Assembly: GCF_009769755.1 (NCBI RefSeq)
Contig: NZ_SDWJ01000001.1
Span: 1,116,001-1,180,000 of the forward strand
Direction of reading: 5' to 3'
DNA: 64,000 nt
Origin: Sphingorhabdus profundilacus
GTDB taxonomy: Bacteria > Pseudomonadota > Alphaproteobacteria > Sphingomonadales > Sphingomonadaceae
Positions within the stretch are counted from its first letter, which is position 1. The number at the start of each line of letters is the position of its first letter. The notes beneath the pieces were generated by a model, which was not told where the DNA came from, searched no databases, and saw nothing but the letters and a program-made list of their open reading frames with translations. A program made the translations under genes and the position numbers. Shown here in pieces: positions 53,569 to 63,046 of the stretch.

Positions 53569-55251
53569 CTAACACTCAATCTCCGCCCGCAAAGCCTTCC
53601 GGTCCAGCTTCCCAATCATCGTCTTGGGCAAAGCCTCCCGAACCACAACGGCCTGCACCCGCTCATGCTTGCCCAATTGCGGGTTCAGCCATGTCATCAG
53701 CGCCGCGCCATCTTCCGTGGCACCGTCTTGCAGTGTCACGAAGGCGCGCGGCATTTCGCCGTGATAGGCGTCGGGTACGCCGATCACGAGTGCCTCTTTC
53801 ACCGCGGGATGCTTGTAGAGCACATCTTCGACCTGGCTGGGAAAAACCTTGAACCCGCCGACCGCGATCATGTCTTTCAGGCGGTCGACAATATGGATGA
53901 AGCCGTCCTCGTCAATCGTCGCCACATCGCCGGTACGCAGATATTTGCCGACGAACACTTCGGCATCGGCATCGGGCCGTTTCCAATAGCCGCACATGAC
54001 CTGTGGCCCTGCAAAGACCAACTCGCCCGGCTCGCCTTCGGGGGCGGGCTTGGTGGGGTCTTCCTTGTCGAGCAGTTTGACATCAGTGCCCGGAATAGGC
54101 TGGCCGATACTGCCTAATTTGTTCAGCCCTTCATAGGGGTTACACGAGACCACACCGGAGCTTTCGGTCAGGCCATAGCCTTCGATTACGACGGCACCGC
54201 TGCGTTCTTCAAAGCGCGCCTTCAACTCGGCGGCCAAAGGTGCGCCGCCGGAAATGCAGGCGCGCAGGCTGGTGAAATTGGTTTTTGCGATATCGGGGCA
54301 GTCAAGCAACGCCTGATACATGGTCGGCACGCCGGGAAGCGATGTCACATGGGTCCGGTTCACCGCCGCCAGCGCCGCCTTCGCTTCAAAGCGTGGCAGC
54401 ATGACGATTTCGCCGCCATTATAAATGGTCCGATTCAAAACAGTCGCGTTGGCGAACACATGGAAAAATGGCAATACACCCAATATGCGGTCGGGTGCCG
54501 GATTGTCCGGCATGTTGATCCGGCTGTGCGGGTCCAGCATATTGATCTGACGTGCATTGGCGGTGATATTCTGGTGGCTCAGCATCGCCCCTTTGGGCAC
54601 GCCCGTGGTGCCGCCCGTATATTGCAACTGGGCAATGTCTTTTTCAGGGTCGCAGCTTTGGACGCTGTAATCCCCTTCATTGTTGGTAAGCGCTGCATAG
54701 GTGGTGATGCGGCTATCGGCCGGAATGGCGACGACATCCTTGCGCTTGAACAGGCGATAGGCAAAGCTTTTGGCCCGTGGCAAGGCTTCGGCGATGCTAC
54801 CCACCACCAGTTCCTTCAGGCTGCTATTGTCCAAAACCTTGATGGCGGTCGGCAAAAGCGCCGCCGCCGATACGGTGAACAGGATCGAAGTCCCGCTGTC
54901 GGCCACCTGATGCGCCAGCTCGTCCACCGAATAGAGCGGAGAAAAATTGACCACCGTCGCCCCGGCGGCAAGTGCGCCATAATAAGCGGCGATATAATGC
55001 GGCACATTGGGCAGGAACAGGCCAATATGATCGCCCTTCCCTATCCCCTTGTCCTGCAGGCCCTTGGCCACGCGCCGTACGCTTTCGGCCATTTCGGCAT
55101 AGCTATATTTGCGGCCCATAAAGTCCGCCAAAGCGGCCGTGCCCCTGCGCTCTGCCGATTGGAAAAACATATCGTGCATGGCCAGCGGTGCAAAATGCTG
55201 GTCCCATTTGGTCGGGTGGAGATAATGGCTTTGCCAGATGCTGTTTGTCAT
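53569..55251 (-). CDS. Long-chain fatty acid-CoA ligase (FadD-like)
   Basis: AMP-forming acyl-CoA synthetase of 560 aa. The P-loop is LQYTGGTTGVPKGAM; further motifs are VIEGYGLTESSGVVSCNP, GYWKRPDADAEVFV, YLRTGDVATIDEDGFIHIVD and the catalytic Lys region LPKTMIGKLDRKAL. It activates fatty or aromatic acids to CoA thioesters and would feed the acyl-CoA dehydrogenase of this cluster. It lies 17 bp downstream of the MBL hydrolase gene. Confidence 0.94.
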   Translation of the reverse strand: MTNSIWQSHYLHPTKWDQHFAPLAMHDMFFQSAERRGTAALADFMGRKYSYAEMAESVRRVAKGLQDKGIGKGDHIGLFLPNVPHYIAAYYGALAAGATVVNFSPLYSVDELAHQVADSGTSILFTVSAAALLPTAIKVLDNSSLKELVVGSIAEALPRAKSFAYRLFKRKDVVAIPADSRITTYAALTNNEGDYSVQSCDPEKDIAQLQYTGGTTGVPKGAMLSHQNITANARQINMLDPHSRINMPDNPAPDRILGVLPFFHVFANATVLNRTIYNGGEIVMLPRFEAKAALAAVNRTHVTSLPGVPTMYQALLDCPDIAKTNFTSLRACISGGAPLAAELKARFEERSGAVVIEGYGLTESSGVVSCNPYEGLNKLGSIGQPIPGTDVKLLDKEDPTKPAPEGEPGELVFAGPQVMCGYWKRPDADAEVFVGKYLRTGDVATIDEDGFIHIVDRLKDMIAVGGFKVFPSQVEDVLYKHPAVKEALVIGVPDAYHGEMPRAFVTLQDGATEDGAALMTWLNPQLGKHERVQAVVVREALPKTMIGKLDRKALRAEIEC

Positions 55252-55268
55252 ATTGCCACGATGCGATA

Positions 55269-56378
55269 TTATTTTGAACTATACCAGCCCACGCCGTCAC
55301 GGACCTCGACTGTGGCGCGGCCGGCGCGTTCAAGATACCGCAGATGCGCCATCGCCTCACCTGTAGCAAGGCCATACATGCTGTCATCAATCGGCCGCCC
55401 GAACAACAGGCCAAACGTATCTACGCCGCGCATTTCCTTGGTTCGAAGCGCCGCCTCCAACCGGTCAAGCTGCTCATGATGGCCTGCCGCCAATCGGTCC
55501 AGACGAGTGTGGATGCCATTGAACGGAAAGCCATGGGCGGGCAGCACCAGCATATCTGCGGGCAAGGCCGCCCGGAATTTCGCAATCGACGCCAACCATT
55601 CGGCCAAGGGGTCTGCATCCGGTTCGCTATCCATGATCGACACATTTGATGTGATGCGCGGTAAAATCTGGTCGCCTGCGATAATCACCCCATTGCGGTG
55701 ATCGACCATACAGGCGTGCTCTGGCGTGTGCCCTCCGCCTGTCAAGATGTGCCAGTCGCGATGTCCGACCCGCACTGTTGCGCCGTCGTCCAGCCGATGA
55801 TGCCCGCTGGGTAAACGCGAAACCGCCCGGGCAAAATTGCCCCAACCGCCCTTTCGCATCTTGTCCAGCCGTTCGTCATCATAGCCGTATAATTTCCGGC
55901 GCCTCAAAATATCTTCGGGTGGATGTTCCAGTTGTTCGTTGACCAGCAACCGCGTCAACAACCATTCGGTGCGGTTCATCCACACCGGAACCTTGAATTT
56001 ATTGGCCAACCAGCCCGCGCATCCGACATGGTCGGGGTGGAAATGGGTTACAAAAATCCGCGTAAGTTGCCGTTGCGACAACGGCCCTGCAAACATCGAT
56101 TTCCAGTAATCGACCACATCGGGAAGGAACAGGCCGGTATCGGCAATCGCATAACCATTGCCCTGCGGCGCATCATCATCAAGCAGCCACAGATTGATAT
56201 GCGACAAATTCCCCGGAACCGGCATCCGCGTCCAGCCAAGGTCAGGCGCAAGCTGATAGATTTCGCCATATTGCGGGGCATGGTCGCCCAGGGGATAGGT
56301 CAATCCCTTGAGTTCCTTCGCTTCAAAGCCGTGGTCGGCGAGCGAAGCATCATATGCGGGGGGTGTTTTGGGTGCCAT
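55269..56378 (-). CDS. Metallo-beta-lactamase-fold hydrolase
   Basis: MBL-fold protein of 369 aa. Zinc ligands are in VTHFHPDHVGCAGWLA (HxHxDH), TGGGHTPEHACMVD and VIIAGDQILPR. The C-terminal 100 residues form a helical domain like that of lactonase/thioesterase-type MBL proteins. A CoA-thioester or lactone substrate would fit the neighbour ligase; not provable here. A long gap with repeats lies upstream. Confidence 0.88.
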   Translation of the reverse strand: MAPKTPPAYDASLADHGFEAKELKGLTYPLGDHAPQYGEIYQLAPDLGWTRMPVPGNLSHINLWLLDDDAPQGNGYAIADTGLFLPDVVDYWKSMFAGPLSQRQLTRIFVTHFHPDHVGCAGWLANKFKVPVWMNRTEWLLTRLLVNEQLEHPPEDILRRRKLYGYDDERLDKMRKGGWGNFARAVSRLPSGHHRLDDGATVRVGHRDWHILTGGGHTPEHACMVDHRNGVIIAGDQILPRITSNVSIMDSEPDADPLAEWLASIAKFRAALPADMLVLPAHGFPFNGIHTRLDRLAAGHHEQLDRLEAALRTKEMRGVDTFGLLFGRPIDDSMYGLATGEAMAHLRYLERAGRATVEVRDGVGWYSSK

Positions 56379-56463
56379 TGCATAGCCGTGCCTTAATCAC
56401 GCGGTTAAGGCAATGCTGACGTTAGGGAAGGTTCGAAGAGACAAGCATCAATTTTAAGCAGCC

Positions 56464-56605
56464 GTCACCCTGAACTTGTTTCAGGGTCTATTGGTAAGCC
56501 CTCACCCGACCTGTAGTGACAAGCCATGCTGCGACGCGAGGTTGCTCTTAGCTCATACCGACGGAGCCGCTGCACGATGGACCCTGAAACAAGTTCAGGG
56601 TGACG
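56464..56605. repeat. Bipartite palindromic repeat, copy 6
   Basis: ACCCTGAACTTGTTTCAGGGT (56467-56487) and ACCCTGAAACAAGTTCAGGGT (56581-56601), inverted copies about 93 bp apart. The 402-bp gap between the MBL gene and the second toxin-antitoxin pair is filled by this element, the tandem repeat that follows it, and the toxin-antitoxin promoter. Confidence 0.85.
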
Positions 56606-56704
56606 GTGGAGGGAGCGGAGGGTGACGGTAGAGGGAGCGGGGGTGACGGTGGAGGGAGCGGGGGTGACGGTGGAGGGAGCGGGGGTGACGGTAGATGGGG
56701 CTTC
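56599..56704. repeat. Tandem repeat, about 21 bp x 5
   Basis: Five copies of GGTGACGGTGGAGGGAGCGG with minor changes, starting at 56599, 56621, 56642, 56663 and 56684. The first copy begins within the right arm end of the palindromic repeat (AGGGTGACGG). The open frame through it (GSGGDG repeats) overlaps the antitoxin gene and is not considered real. Confidence 0.85.
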
Positions 56705-56760
56705 AGGGTGAAGGTGGGTAGGGGTCGAACAAATACACCAAATTGCCGATCAACTTTTTT

Positions 56761-56799
56761 TGTGCTATCAATAAATACAAATGAGTACAATGGAGCACA
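56761..56799 (+). promoter_or_regulatory. Possible operator of ParDE-like pair 2
   Basis: TGTGCT (56761-56766) and AGCACA (56794-56799) form an inverted pair around the antitoxin start codon at 56781, in an AT-rich stretch. Binding by the ribbon-helix-helix antitoxin is inference. Confidence 0.35.
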
Positions 56800-57074
56800 A
56801 ATTGACCGAAACCGCACCCACATCGACTATGACGATACGCGTGACTCCTGAAACGAAGGCGCAATTAGGCCGACTGGCTCAGGCTACTAAGCGAAGCCGC
56901 GCTTTTCTGGCAGGCGAAGCTGTCGCGCATTATGTCGCGCGAGAAGTGGCTATTGTCGAAGGAATCAAACGTGGGCTCAACGACATAAATACAGGAAATT
57001 TGGTTCCCAACGATATAGCTATGGAAGAATTATCTGCTGTAATTACAGATATATCTGCTAGCGGACGTGGATGA
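56781..57074 (+). CDS. Ribbon-helix-helix antitoxin (CopG/ParD-like)
   Basis: Antitoxin of 97 aa. The fold pattern is STMTIRVTPETKAQLGRLAQATKRSRAFLAGEA in two parts: MTIRVTPETKAQLGRLAQ (strand and helix 1) and RSRAFLAGEAVAHYVARE (helix 2). The C-terminal part is acidic and would bind the toxin. ATG at 56781 and 56790 are both possible starts. It overlaps the toxin gene by 4 bp (ATGA). Not closely similar to the antitoxin at 4351. Confidence 0.87.
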   Translation: MSTMEHKLTETAPTSTMTIRVTPETKAQLGRLAQATKRSRAFLAGEAVAHYVAREVAIVEGIKRGLNDINTGNLVPNDIAMEELSAVITDISASGRG

Positions 57075-57379
57075 GACGGGCGGTCTTTTGGTCACGAGAT
57101 GCGCTTGATGATCTCAAACAACATCTCGGTTACATTGCGGCTGAAAATCCCGATGCCGCACATAAAATCGTTGATACGCTCCGCAAGACGGGCGATGCTT
57201 TGTCAGACTTTGCAACCGGGCGACCAGGCCGGGTCAGCGGTACATATGAAAAATCAGTAAGCCGCTTGCCCTATATCATTGCCTATGCGTTAATCCTGAA
57301 TCAAGGACGCGAAATAGTCGCGATTTTGCGCGTAATTCATACGTCAAGAAACTGGGATGAAGAAAACTGGCCGTCTTGA
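57071..57379 (+). CDS. ParE/RelE-superfamily toxin
   Basis: Toxin of 102 aa with the ParE pattern: VFWSRDALDDLKQHLGYIA, NPDAAHKIVDTLRKTGDALS, PGRVSGTYEKSVSRLPYIIA and EIVAILRVIHTSRNW. The end IHTSRNW is the ParE signature (H-x-x-R-x-W). Coupled to the antitoxin. Target is probably gyrase, by family. Convergent with trcR, 45 bp apart. Confidence 0.87.
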   Translation: MRRAVFWSRDALDDLKQHLGYIAAENPDAAHKIVDTLRKTGDALSDFATGRPGRVSGTYEKSVSRLPYIIAYALILNQGREIVAILRVIHTSRNWDEENWPS

Positions 57380-57424
57380 CTCTTTAACCGATAATATTGG
57401 AGATGATTTGCTTATGGCCGAGGT

Positions 57425-58126
57425 TTACTCGCCCGTTTTCTTGAACAATGTATCCGCGGTCAGCTCCGGCTTTGCGACTTCGTCTTCCTCACCGTTCAAT
57501 GCGGCTTCTGCCTTGCGGGCGGCCTCAGTGCGTTCGGCGCGAAGTTCTTCGATCAAGGCTTCGCGGTCGGTGCCGAGACGCGCGTCATCGGCGGCGCTAT
57601 TGTCGATGCCGGCCTTTTTCGCGGCGCGGGTCACGATGGCGTCGAGTTCACGTTGCGATGTCAGGCCCAGAGTGACTGGATCCTTTGGCTGGATTTCAGC
57701 GATGTTCCAGTGGCTGCGTTCACGAATGGCGGCAATCGTGTTGCGGGTGGTGCCGATCAATTTGCAAATCGCGCCATCGGAAATCTCAGGGTGGTTCCGC
57801 AGCAACCAGGCAATGCCATCGGGCTTGTCCTGACGCTTTGACACCGGCGTATAGCGCGGGCCTTTGGTGCGGCGGACCTGATCGGGACCTTTCGACATTT
57901 TCAGGACATAGTCTTCGTCGGCCTGTCCCTTTTCAATTTCGTCCATCGACAGTTCGCCAGCGTGCACAGGGTCACGGCCGGTATATTTGGAGCCGGTCAT
58001 ATCGTCCGCCATGGCCTGTACTTCCAAAATGTGGATCCCGCAAAACTCGGCGATTTGCGAGAAGCTGAGCGCGGTATTGTCGACCAGCCAGGCGGCGGTC
58101 GCGTGCTGCATCAAGGGGGTGGCCAT
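57425..58126 (-). CDS. trcR: Cell-cycle transcriptional regulator TrcR (DUF1013)
   Basis: Protein of 233 aa of the DUF1013 family, conserved in alphaproteobacteria. Typical blocks are TAAWLVDNTALSFSQIAEFC, HILEVQAMADDM, KPDGIAWLLRNHPEISDGAI and KLIGTTRNTIAAIRERSHWN (helix-turn-helix). TrcR is described as a RNA-polymerase-associated cell-cycle regulator in Rhodobacter/Caulobacter relatives. The C-terminal 60 residues are charged and helical. Divergent from the hydrolase gene. Confidence 0.92.
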   Translation of the reverse strand: MATPLMQHATAAWLVDNTALSFSQIAEFCGIHILEVQAMADDMTGSKYTGRDPVHAGELSMDEIEKGQADEDYVLKMSKGPDQVRRTKGPRYTPVSKRQDKPDGIAWLLRNHPEISDGAICKLIGTTRNTIAAIRERSHWNIAEIQPKDPVTLGLTSQRELDAIVTRAAKKAGIDNSAADDARLGTDREALIEELRAERTEAARKAEAALNGEEDEVAKPELTADTLFKKTGE

Positions 58127-58287
58127 TTTTATTGCTCCAATAATAAGGGCCGCACCTTGCGGCGCGGCCTGAATATGTTGTCGAAGACATTAGGCCAAGT
58201 TCGCGCAATCGGCAAGCCGCAATCCGCGATGGCACTTGCGCCGGGAACAACTCGGGTGCATTCATTCTGAAAAAGCGGGAGAAACTT

Positions 58288-59247
58288 ATGAAACGGCTGT
58301 TGAAATGGTTCGGGATTTTGGTCGTGCTCGCAATTGCGGGGCTGTTTCTGTGGGGCTATGCGCCCGACACCGATGCGGCGGCGATGAAGGCCAAATATGG
58401 CGGTGGCGCGTCCCAATTTGCCGAATTGCAACCCGGCCTGACGGTCCATTTCCGTGATGAAGGCAAGCGCGACGGGCGCGCTATCGTCCTGATCCACGGC
58501 TCCAACGCCTCGCTTCATACATGGCAACCTTGGGTGAAGATTTTAGGCGCGGATTATCGCATCATCACGCTCGACCTACCGGGGCATGGCCTGACCGGCG
58601 CGCATCCCGGCGGCGTGTATGACTATCCCGTTTTTGTCGACGTCGTTGACCGGTTGATGACCCGTCTAAAGGTCAAATCTGCAGTGATTGGCGGCAATTC
58701 CATGGGTGGCGGTACCGCGTGGATGTTTGCCCTCGCCCATCCTGAAAAAACCGACGCGATGCTGTTGATCGACGCCGCGGGGGCGCCGCAATGGCAGGCG
58801 CGCAAGATACCCATCGGGTTCCGTCTGGCGCGAATGCCGGTGGTCAAGGAACTGACCCGCTTCATCGCCCCGCGCAGCATGTTTGAATCGAGCATCAAGA
58901 CATCGATGTCGGTACAATCCAAAATCGACGATGCGCTGATCGACCGCTATTGGGAACTGAACCGCTACCCGGGCAATCGCGAAGCGACGATGAAGCGCTT
59001 TGCCCTGCCGCACAACAACCATCAGGCGTCGAAACAGGGACTGGCGGCCATCAAGGTGCCGGTGATGATTATGTGGGGTGAAGAGGATAATCTGATTCCG
59101 GTCAGTTCGGCGCACTGGTTCGCTGATGCCTTACCCGAAGCCAAGCTCGTCATCTATCCCAAGGTCGGGCACATCCCGATGGAAGAAGTGCCGGAACAAA
59201 GCGCGGCAGATGTGCAAGCCTGGCTCGGCGGCATTACCGAAGGTTAA
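58288..59247 (+). CDS. Alpha/beta hydrolase
   Basis: Hydrolase of 319 aa with a membrane anchor or signal (MKRLLKWFGILVVLAIAGLF). The HG oxyanion motif is IVLIHGSNASLHTW, the nucleophile elbow GGNSMGGGTAWMF (Ser), the acid in MIMWGEEDNLIP and the catalytic His in YPKVGHIPMEE. Family members include esterases and epoxide-hydrolase-like enzymes; substrate not predictable. The ribosome site is GCGGGAG. The gene ends over the convergent oxidoreductase gene by 4 bp. Confidence 0.88.
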   Translation: MKRLLKWFGILVVLAIAGLFLWGYAPDTDAAAMKAKYGGGASQFAELQPGLTVHFRDEGKRDGRAIVLIHGSNASLHTWQPWVKILGADYRIITLDLPGHGLTGAHPGGVYDYPVFVDVVDRLMTRLKVKSAVIGGNSMGGGTAWMFALAHPEKTDAMLLIDAAGAPQWQARKIPIGFRLARMPVVKELTRFIAPRSMFESSIKTSMSVQSKIDDALIDRYWELNRYPGNREATMKRFALPHNNHQASKQGLAAIKVPVMIMWGEEDNLIPVSSAHWFADALPEAKLVIYPKVGHIPMEEVPEQSAADVQAWLGGITEG

Positions 59248-60242
59248 ACCGCGAGCACAATCTTGCCGACATGATCGCCCGATTCCATGTGCGCGTGGGC
59301 GTCGGCAGCGTCGGTCAGCGCGAAAATCCGGTCCATTTCCGGACGCAGCCGCCCTTCGGCGACCATAGGCCAGACATTGGCAAGAATTTCCTGCGCGAGC
59401 AGCCCCTTGAACTGCGCCGAACGCGGTCGCAAGGTTGATCCAGTCAGTGTCAGGCGGCGCACCATAATCTGTGCAATGTTGATTTCGGCAACCATCCCGC
59501 CTTGCACCGCGATGGTCACATGACGGCCATCGTCGCGCAGGCATTGCAAGTTGCGCGCGACATAGCTGCCGGCGACCATGTCCAGCACGATATGAACGCC
59601 CTGCCCGTCGGTCAGTCGCTTGACCTCATCAACAAAATCGGTGTCGTTATAATTGATCGCCTGATCGGCACCCAACGCCTTGGCAGAATTGCATTTTTCG
59701 TCCGAACCACAGGTTACAATAACATCCAGCCCGAACAATTTACCCAATTTGATCGCCATTGTACCAATGCCGCTGGTGCCACCATGGATCAGGATCATTT
59801 CGCCATCGCGGGCATAGCCGCGTTCAAACACATTGTGCCAGACGGTGAACAGAGTTTCAGGCATCGCCGCAGCCTGTGCCATGTCGAGTGATACAGGAAC
59901 AGGCAGGCATTGGTCAAACCGCGCAAGGCAATATTCGGCATAGCCGCCACCTGAAACCAGCGCGCAATATCGCCCGCCGATTTCGGCCCCACCGACGCCA
60001 TCGCCAACAGCAACAATAGTTCCCGACACTTCAAGGCCGGGCAAGTCGCTGGCGCCCGGCGGGGGTGGATAAAGACCCTTGCGCTGGATGACATCGGGCC
60101 GGTTTACACCAGCATAAGCGACCTTCAGCAGGACCTCCCTCTCACCCGGCGCAGGCACAGGACGCTGACAGGGTGTAAGCACTTCGGGGCCGCCCGGCGC
60201 GGAAATCTCCATCGCCATCATCATCTGTGGCAATTCTGCCAT
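59244..60242 (-). CDS. NAD(P)H-quinone oxidoreductase (zinc-free MDR)
   Basis: Medium-chain reductase of 332 aa, of the PIG3/quinone oxidoreductase branch. Blocks are VLLKVAYAGVNRPDVIQRKG, PGLEVSGTIVAVGDGVGG and the nucleotide motif ILIHGGTSGIGTMAIKLGKL. No structural zinc cysteines are seen, as normal for this branch. It reduces quinones with NADPH. Divergent from the DUF1192 gene with 76 bp between starts. Confidence 0.93.
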   Translation of the reverse strand: MAELPQMMMAMEISAPGGPEVLTPCQRPVPAPGEREVLLKVAYAGVNRPDVIQRKGLYPPPPGASDLPGLEVSGTIVAVGDGVGGAEIGGRYCALVSGGGYAEYCLARFDQCLPVPVSLDMAQAAAMPETLFTVWHNVFERGYARDGEMILIHGGTSGIGTMAIKLGKLFGLDVIVTCGSDEKCNSAKALGADQAINYNDTDFVDEVKRLTDGQGVHIVLDMVAGSYVARNLQCLRDDGRHVTIAVQGGMVAEINIAQIMVRRLTLTGSTLRPRSAQFKGLLAQEILANVWPMVAEGRLRPEMDRIFALTDAADAHAHMESGDHVGKIVLAV

Positions 60243-60318
60243 GCCGACCCCCCAAAATTGCGCCCGTTACAGCGGGAACTTATTGACAGCAACCTCGGTC
60301 CAGTCAACACTACAAAAT

Positions 60319-60516
60319 ATGCAAAGCGACGAGAATTTACCCCTCCGCCGTGATGATCCTCTGACATTGCTGGTCAGGCAGGATCTGGACCCTCTGTCGG
60401 TTAACGAGCTGGAAGCCCGCATCGCAACCCTGAAATCCGAAATCACCCGTTGCGAAGGCAAAATCGCCTTTGCCACCCGCCATCGCAGCGCCGCCGATGC
60501 GTTGTTCAGGAAATGA
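60319..60516 (+). CDS. DUF1192 protein
   Basis: Protein of 65 aa. The ATG at 60319 gives MQSDENLPLRRDDPLTLLVR, and the pattern QDLDPLSVNELEARIATLKS matches the DUF1192 family, small coiled-coil proteins of alphaproteobacteria. The last part ITRCEGKIAFATRHRSAADA is the second helix. Function unknown. A longer frame starting at 60241 has no ribosome site. Confidence 0.88.
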   Translation: MQSDENLPLRRDDPLTLLVRQDLDPLSVNELEARIATLKSEITRCEGKIAFATRHRSAADALFRK

Positions 60517-60644
60517 AAGATCAGCGAAAAGAATGAATTTTTCACGCATTTGCCGTTATCTTCTTCGAGGCGGTTGAAAGCGCAAAAGCCGGAACCGATA
60601 TAGAGAATTAGAAATTCAGCGACCCCAGTTTAAGGAACAACGCC

Positions 60645-62984
60645 ATGCCATCATTTGCGGAATCGCTGGAAGCCACGCTTCACAACGCGCTCAAGCACGC
60701 CGGTGACCGCGCGCATGAATATGCGACGCTGGAACATCTTCTGCTTGCGCTGATCGACGATGCCGATGCCGCCAAGGTGATGCAGGCCTGCGGCGTTGAT
60801 TTGGGCGAATTGTCCGATGTTGTGATGACCTATCTCGATAGCGAACTGGAAAGCCTGCGCGTCGATGGCAAGGTCGACCCGTCACCGACCAGTGGATTCC
60901 AGCGCGTTGTCCAGCGCGCCATTCTGCATGTGCAAAGTTCCGGCAAGGATGTCGTAACCGGCGCAAATGTGCTGGTTGCGCTGTTTTCCGAACGGGAAAG
61001 CTATGCCGTTTATTTCCTGCAGCAACAGGATATGAGCCGCCTCGACGCGGTATCCTATATCAGCCATGGCATAGGCAAAGATGGCAAGCTGGCCGAACCG
61101 CGCCAAATTCAGGGCAGCGAACAAAAAAGTGAAGAGCCAGAGGACACCAAGTCGAAAAAGGAAAAGAAAGAAGGCGCGCTCGACCAGTTCACCGTCAATC
61201 TGAACGAAAAGGCCAAGCAGGGCCGCATCGACCCGTTGATCGGCCGTAGTGCAGAGGTTGACCGCACCGTGCAGATCCTGTGCCGCCGGTCGAAGAACAA
61301 TCCGCTTTATGTGGGCGAACCCGGCGTTGGCAAAACCGCCATTGCCGAGGGACTTGCACGGCGTATCGTCGAAAAGCAGGTTCCAGAAGTGCTGTTGCCC
61401 GCCGTCATCTACTCGCTCGACATGGGCGCGTTGCTGGCAGGTACGCGCTATCGCGGCGACTTTGAAGAACGGTTGAAGGCCGTTGTATCGGAGCTTGAAA
61501 AGCTACCCGACGCGATCCTGTTCATCGATGAAATCCACACCGTTATCGGCGCTGGCGCGACCAGCGGTGGCGCGATGGATGCGTCGAACCTTTTGAAACC
61601 GGCCCTTTCAGGCGGCACCATCCGCTGCATCGGGTCGACGACCTACAAGGAATTCCGCAACCATTTCGAAAAGGACCGCGCCCTGTTGCGCCGGTTCCAG
61701 AAAATTGACGTCAACGAACCAACAATCGAAGACACGATCAAAATTCTCGCCGGATTACGCAGCGCGTTTGAAGAACATCACAAGGTCAAATACACGCCCG
61801 ACGCGCTGAAGGCGGCGGTGGAACTGTCCGCGCGCTATATCAACGACCGCAAATTGCCGGACAAGGCCATCGACGTCATTGACGAAGTTGGCGCGATGCA
61901 GATGCTGGTCGCCCCGTCCAAACGGCGCAAGCTGATTACTGCACGCGAAATCGAAGCGGTCATTGCCACCATTGCACGTATCCCGCCGAAAAATGTATCG
62001 AGCGATGACAAGACGGCGCTGGGCTCGCTCGAAGCGGATCTGAAACGGGTCGTATTTGGACAGGACAAAGCCATTGAAATATTGGCAAGCGCGATCAAAT
62101 TGTCGCGCGCCGGTTTGCGTGATGGCGACAAGCCGATTGGCAATTATCTGTTTTCCGGCCCCACCGGCGTCGGCAAAACCGAAGTTGCGCGGCAACTTGC
62201 CTCAATCATGGGAATCCCGCTCAAGCGTTTCGACATGAGCGAATATATGGAACGCCATTCGGTCTCGCGCCTGATCGGTGCGCCTCCGGGCTATGTCGGG
62301 TTCGATCAGGGCGGCCTGCTGACCGATGCGGTCGACCAGAACCCGCATTGCGTGCTGTTGCTCGATGAAATTGAAAAGGCCCATCCGGACCTGTTCAACA
62401 TATTGCTGCAGGTGATGGATAATGGTCGCCTGACCGATCATCATGGCAAGACGGTCGATTTCCGCAATGTCATCCTGATCATGACGACAAATGCCGGTGC
62501 CAGCGATATGGCGAAGGAAGGCATCGGTTTCGGCAATAATATCAGCAAGGAAGATGCCGGCGACGAGGCGGTGAAGAAATTGTTCGCCCCTGAATTCCGC
62601 AACCGTCTGGATGCTCAGGTACCATTTGCTTATTTGCCGACCGAGGTTGTGGCACGCGTGGTCGACAAGTTCATTCTGCAACTTGAACTGCAACTGGCCG
62701 ACCAGAATGTCCATATCAAGCTCGACGACGAGGCACGTGCCTGGTTGACCGAGCGCGGCTACGACAAGCTCTATGGCGCACGCCCGATGGGCCGCCTGAT
62801 CCAGGAAAAGATCAAGCAGCCGTTGGCCGAGGAGCTATTGTTCGGCAAACTGGTGCATGGCGGCGAAGTGGCGGTCCATATGAAAGACGGCGCCCCAGTC
62901 TTCGAAATAACCCCCGCCCCGCCCAAAGCCGCCAAGCCCAAGGCACCCAAAAAGGCAACGGGTAAGGCCAGCAAGGCGGAGTGA
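60645..62984 (+). CDS. clpA: ATP-dependent Clp protease ATP-binding subunit ClpA
   Basis: AAA+ unfoldase of 779 aa. Domains: Clp N-domain (about 1-145, AHEYATLEHLLLALIDDADA), acidic/basic linker (DTKSKKEKKEGA), D1 with VGEPGVGKTAIAEGLARR, D2 with FSGPTGVGKTEVARQLASI and VLLLDEIEKAHPDLFNILLQ. The C-terminal end has a Lys/Pro/Ala-rich tail (PKAAKPKAPKKATGKASKAE), longer than in E. coli ClpA. No clpS gene lies directly upstream. It feeds ClpP with N-end-rule and other substrates. Confidence 0.96.
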   Translation: MPSFAESLEATLHNALKHAGDRAHEYATLEHLLLALIDDADAAKVMQACGVDLGELSDVVMTYLDSELESLRVDGKVDPSPTSGFQRVVQRAILHVQSSGKDVVTGANVLVALFSERESYAVYFLQQQDMSRLDAVSYISHGIGKDGKLAEPRQIQGSEQKSEEPEDTKSKKEKKEGALDQFTVNLNEKAKQGRIDPLIGRSAEVDRTVQILCRRSKNNPLYVGEPGVGKTAIAEGLARRIVEKQVPEVLLPAVIYSLDMGALLAGTRYRGDFEERLKAVVSELEKLPDAILFIDEIHTVIGAGATSGGAMDASNLLKPALSGGTIRCIGSTTYKEFRNHFEKDRALLRRFQKIDVNEPTIEDTIKILAGLRSAFEEHHKVKYTPDALKAAVELSARYINDRKLPDKAIDVIDEVGAMQMLVAPSKRRKLITAREIEAVIATIARIPPKNVSSDDKTALGSLEADLKRVVFGQDKAIEILASAIKLSRAGLRDGDKPIGNYLFSGPTGVGKTEVARQLASIMGIPLKRFDMSEYMERHSVSRLIGAPPGYVGFDQGGLLTDAVDQNPHCVLLLDEIEKAHPDLFNILLQVMDNGRLTDHHGKTVDFRNVILIMTTNAGASDMAKEGIGFGNNISKEDAGDEAVKKLFAPEFRNRLDAQVPFAYLPTEVVARVVDKFILQLELQLADQNVHIKLDDEARAWLTERGYDKLYGARPMGRLIQEKIKQPLAEELLFGKLVHGGEVAVHMKDGAPVFEITPAPPKAAKPKAPKKATGKASKAE

Positions 62985-63000
62985 TGTGAGGAACAGGGAT

Positions 63001-63020
63001 GGCCACTTCTTCCGGTGGCC
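63001..63020 (+). terminator. Hairpin downstream of clpA
   Basis: GGCCAC (63001-63006) and GTGGCC (63015-63020) form a 6-bp stem with 8-nt loop, followed by ACTCCTT. The U tract is poor, so the strength as terminator is uncertain. Confidence 0.5.
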
Positions 63021-63046
63021 ACTCCTTAAAAACGTAGTTTCAGACC

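Noticed and set aside
56600-56851. 83-codon Gly/Asp-rich frame through the tandem repeat
   Set aside because: It is made of the 21-bp repeat and runs out of frame into the antitoxin gene, which has a better start and a clear fold.
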